Position numbers and translations under genes: made by a program. A stretch of DNA of 64,000 nt from Paenibacillus nanensis (GTDB lineage Bacteria > Bacillota > Bacilli > Paenibacillales > Paenibacillaceae): NCBI RefSeq assembly GCF_003583765.1, contig NZ_QXQA01000011.1:1-64000 (forward strand), given 5' to 3'. This document shows, piece by piece, positions 61,530-64,000 of this stretch (position 1 is its first letter; every line of letters begins with the position of its first letter). The notes below the pieces were generated by a model that worked only from the letters and a program-made list of their open reading frames with translations, had not been told where the DNA came from and ran no database searches.

Positions 61530-63881
61530 ATGCTGAACATGCGGTACCTTTGGCAAAAGAGAAAAAGCGTCGTCGTAACCTGGCTGATCTCGTACAGCGC
61601 CGTGCTGATCATTCCCATCATCATCAGCTTGATTATTTATTCGCAGGCCAGTCACGCTTTGACGAGCGAGATCCACCGGGCGAACGACTCGCTCTTGAAG
61701 CAAATGCGCTATACAATCGACAATCAGGTCGATCTCATGAAACGATTGAATATGGAGATTACGTGGAATACGCAGCTGCAGTCGTTGATGTACACGGGCG
61801 GATCGGCCAAGGAAGCGCCGTTTACCGCCTATCGGCTTGCGAAGGAATTCCGGCTGTACAAAACATCCTACGGCTCGATCGACGAATTTTATGTGTACTG
61901 GAATCAGGAGGACTCGGTCATCCGCCCCGGCAATATCCGGGATTCGGCAACGGCGTTCCAAACGATTCACGCGACGGGCTCGATGGATTATGAGGAATGG
62001 AAGGAAGCTTTGAAGGGGACGGAGACGAACCGGTTCATTGTCTGGCCCCATCTGGACGGAGGCGGCACGAGGAGCTCCATCGTCTATTTGACGCGGCTGC
62101 CGAAGGATCTGGAGGGCCAAGACACCGGAACGGTCGTTGTGATGGCGGATGCTTCACGATTCCAGAACGCGATCGAAAGCATCTCGGGGTTAAGCGGCGG
62201 GCAGCTGCTGATCCTGAACGAGGAGAGCGAAGTTTTGCTGTCGAACCGGTCCGCCGATCCGGAGGAGAACGCCGAGCTGAAGCCGTTTATGAACGGACGC
62301 CATGTCAATCTGGACAAAAGCAAGGTAGGCGATTCCGAGCTGTTTTATATTCCGTCCGCCGTGTCCGATTTGAAGTATGCCATCATTATTCCGAGCGGCG
62401 TCTATTGGGAGAAAGCGGAATATGTCAGAAGCTTTACGTTCATCAGCATCCTGATCAGCCTAGTCAGCGCCGGGGTGCTGACCCTGTTCTTCCTGCGCCG
62501 CAACTATTCGCCGATTCAGGAGCTGGTTAATACGCTGGCGGACAAGATTACGCCGCAAGAGCGGGCGGATTGGAACGAGCTGAGCCTCATCCGGCAGGCG
62601 GTTCTCCATACGCGAAACGAAAAGGACGAGGTCATGCTTCAGCTGCAGAAGCATCAGCACGTGCTTCGTTCCAATATGATGGGCCGGCTGCTCAAAGGGA
62701 AGCTGGATGCGCTCGTTCCCTACGAGGAATCGTTCAAGTCCTACCAAATGGAGCTGCAGTCGAACGAGTTTGCCGTTATTTTGTTTATGCTGGAGAACGA
62801 GGACTGCTTGTACGAGAAGCTGCCGGGTATCGACGTCAACGAGCGCCGGAAGCTGCTGCAGTTCATTATCTCGAACGTGGTCGAGGAGCTGGCCCGGAAG
62901 CGTAGCCATATCGGCTATGTGGCCGAATCCGACGATATGATGGTCTGTCTGGTGAACCTGAATACGGGGGCTCCGGACGTGAACGCGGATTTGCGCGGGA
63001 TCGCTTCCGAGGCGCAAGACTTCCTTAAGAGGTACGATATGGAGCTGACCGTCTCCTTAAGCGGCAAGCATCTGTCCTGGCCGGGCATCGCCGAAGCTTA
63101 TCAGGAAGCGGTTGACGCGATGGAGTACAAGATGGTGCTGGGCAAAAAAGGCATTATCTCCTATGAAGAAATCGCGCGCGAGGGTGAAGGGCAATCGGAT
63201 TATTACTACCCGCTGCAGATGGAGCAGCAGCTGATTAACTTTATTAAGGCAGGCGATTACGCGCAGGCTTCCGCTTATATGAATGAGATTACGGACCGCA
63301 ATTTCGGCAAGCCGCTCATGTCGCTGACGCTGGCGAAATGTCTCATCTTTAACCTGGTTGCCACGATGATCAAAGCGATGAACGAGCTGGGCGATAAAGA
63401 CGGCGGCTTGATTGGCGCGAACACGCAATGGATGGAGAGCATTATGGCCTGCGACACGATTCAGGAAATGCAGCAGGAGCTGCAGGCTCTGCTCCGGGAA
63501 GTATGCCGGGCGGCCGGGGAGAAGCGTTCCGCCAACGTATCGCAGGACCGCGAGCTGTCGCTGCGCGATCTTGTTGCGAAAGTGACCCGCTACATCGAGG
63601 ATAATTACGGCGATCCGAACTTGAACGTCAACGCGATCGGGGAAAGGTTCGATCTGAAGGGCAGCTACCTCTCGAAGCTGTTCAAAAACCAGACAGGCGA
63701 AGGCTTGCTGGACTGCATCCACAAATTCCGGATCGGGCAGGCGAAGGAGCTGATTCGGACGAAAAACGAATCCATCTCCGAAATTTCGAGAATGGTCGGG
63801 TATAATGATGCGGCAACGTTTATAAGGGTGTTCAAAAAATACGAGGGCATCACGCCGGGCAAATTCAAGGAAATCGGCTGA
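61530..63881 (+). CDS. Membrane-bound AraC-family regulator with extracellular sensor
   Basis: A ~783-residue one-component regulator: a helix at about 17-40 (VVVTWLISYSAVLIIPIIISLIIYS), an extracellular sensor domain of ~250 residues, a second helix (FTFISILISLVSAGVLTLFFL) near 300, a cytoplasmic linker of ~370 residues, and a C-terminal AraC double helix-turn-helix (LNVNAIGERFDLKGSYLSKLF, ISEISRMVGYNDAATFIRVF). Unlike YesM/YesN it has no kinase. Several ATGs lie close together; GGGTGA best fits 61530, with 61515 and 61539 as alternatives. Probable activator of the GH88 module and of the binding-protein gene that follows. Confidence 0.87.
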   Translation: MLNMRYLWQKRKSVVVTWLISYSAVLIIPIIISLIIYSQASHALTSEIHRANDSLLKQMRYTIDNQVDLMKRLNMEITWNTQLQSLMYTGGSAKEAPFTAYRLAKEFRLYKTSYGSIDEFYVYWNQEDSVIRPGNIRDSATAFQTIHATGSMDYEEWKEALKGTETNRFIVWPHLDGGGTRSSIVYLTRLPKDLEGQDTGTVVVMADASRFQNAIESISGLSGGQLLILNEESEVLLSNRSADPEENAELKPFMNGRHVNLDKSKVGDSELFYIPSAVSDLKYAIIIPSGVYWEKAEYVRSFTFISILISLVSAGVLTLFFLRRNYSPIQELVNTLADKITPQERADWNELSLIRQAVLHTRNEKDEVMLQLQKHQHVLRSNMMGRLLKGKLDALVPYEESFKSYQMELQSNEFAVILFMLENEDCLYEKLPGIDVNERRKLLQFIISNVVEELARKRSHIGYVAESDDMMVCLVNLNTGAPDVNADLRGIASEAQDFLKRYDMELTVSLSGKHLSWPGIAEAYQEAVDAMEYKMVLGKKGIISYEEIAREGEGQSDYYYPLQMEQQLINFIKAGDYAQASAYMNEITDRNFGKPLMSLTLAKCLIFNLVATMIKAMNELGDKDGGLIGANTQWMESIMACDTIQEMQQELQALLREVCRAAGEKRSANVSQDRELSLRDLVAKVTRYIEDNYGDPNLNVNAIGERFDLKGSYLSKLFKNQTGEGLLDCIHKFRIGQAKELIRTKNESISEISRMVGYNDAATFIRVFKKYEGITPGKFKEIG

Positions 63882-63902
63882 CGGGAAGGAGCGGATCCGG
63901 GA

Positions 63903-64000
63903 ATGGGAAAATGGAGGACGGCCATAAGCGCCCTTGCGCTGCTGCTGCTAGTGACGGCTGGTCTGGCGGGCTGCGAAGGGAACGGAAACAACCGGACGGC
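63903..64000 (+). CDS. Start of another solute-binding lipoprotein (cut by window end)
   Basis: The first 32 codons of a gene that begins 21 bp after the regulator stop, with GGAAGGAG ahead of the ATG. The product starts MGKWRTAISALA and has a Leu-rich signal and a clear lipobox LAGC (Cys24), then a Gly/Asn linker, as in the other binding proteins here. A further LplA-type binding protein is the likely identity; the rest lies outside the window. Confidence 0.7.
   Translation, partial: MGKWRTAISALALLLLVTAGLAGCEGNGNNRT

Overview
The window looks like chromosomal DNA from a spore-forming, Gram-positive member of the Paenibacillaceae (Paenibacillus or Cohnella-like). The signs are moderately high GC, strong AGGAGG-type ribosome sites, a serine T-box leader, YesM/YesN two-component pairs, several carbohydrate ABC importers that lack their own ATPase gene, a huge secreted protein with S-layer-homology repeats, and a sporulation-type PAS kinase. 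This is inference from gene content; no 16S or other taxonomic marker is present.

Layout. Positions 1-894 are non-coding, with a terminator, a four-copy short-repeat array and the murQ control region. Positions 895-11238 form a peptidoglycan-sugar recycling cluster: murQ, a solute-binding lipoprotein and two permeases, a GNAT acetyltransferase, a PIG-L protein, a DUF1343/NamZ exo-muramidase, a BadF-type amino-sugar kinase (MurK-like) and anmK. No PTS gene is present. The gene order suggests that free MurNAc or a MurNAc disaccharide enters through the ABC importer, is trimmed by NamZ, phosphorylated by the kinase and cleaved by MurQ. Positions 11239-12416 are repeat-rich and non-coding. Positions 12417-13111 hold two small membrane or secreted proteins on the minus strand.

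Positions 13392-25191 are a hemicellulose or arabinan module: an AraC regulator, a YesM/YesN two-component pair, an Lpl-type importer, a GH51 arabinofuranosidase and a GH2 hydrolase, with cre-like sites ahead of it. Positions 25461-32324 encode a ~2287-residue cell-surface metallophosphoesterase with lamin-tail and SLH domains. Positions 32398-54000 are mixed housekeeping: HupE-like protein, carbonic anhydrase, an AHSA1/ArsR pair with a double operator, futalosine-pathway mqnB-mqnD, a PAS kinase, a membrane-anchored multicopper oxidase, an extremely acidic small protein, YceI, a class A PBP, an FMN reductase, a LysR regulator divergent from aroC, NUDIX, YdcF, and a NarL-type two-component system whose kinase has a cysteine-rich GAF domain. 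A serine T-box leader precedes serS, which converges on and overlaps an aadK-like adenylyltransferase. Positions 56626-64000 are a uronate-oligosaccharide module: binding protein, two permeases, a GH88 unsaturated glucuronyl hydrolase, a membrane-bound AraC regulator and the start of another binding lipoprotein.

The most unusual non-coding signal is a set of short-repeat arrays with one shared geometry. Five arrays carry four ~25-bp copies spaced about 50, 60 and 50 bp. They belong to two unrelated sequence families, and in several arrays base variants match between the outer pair and between the inner pair, as expected for nested hairpins. Two more arrays (8282-8740 and 43880-44045) also have a period near 50 bp.
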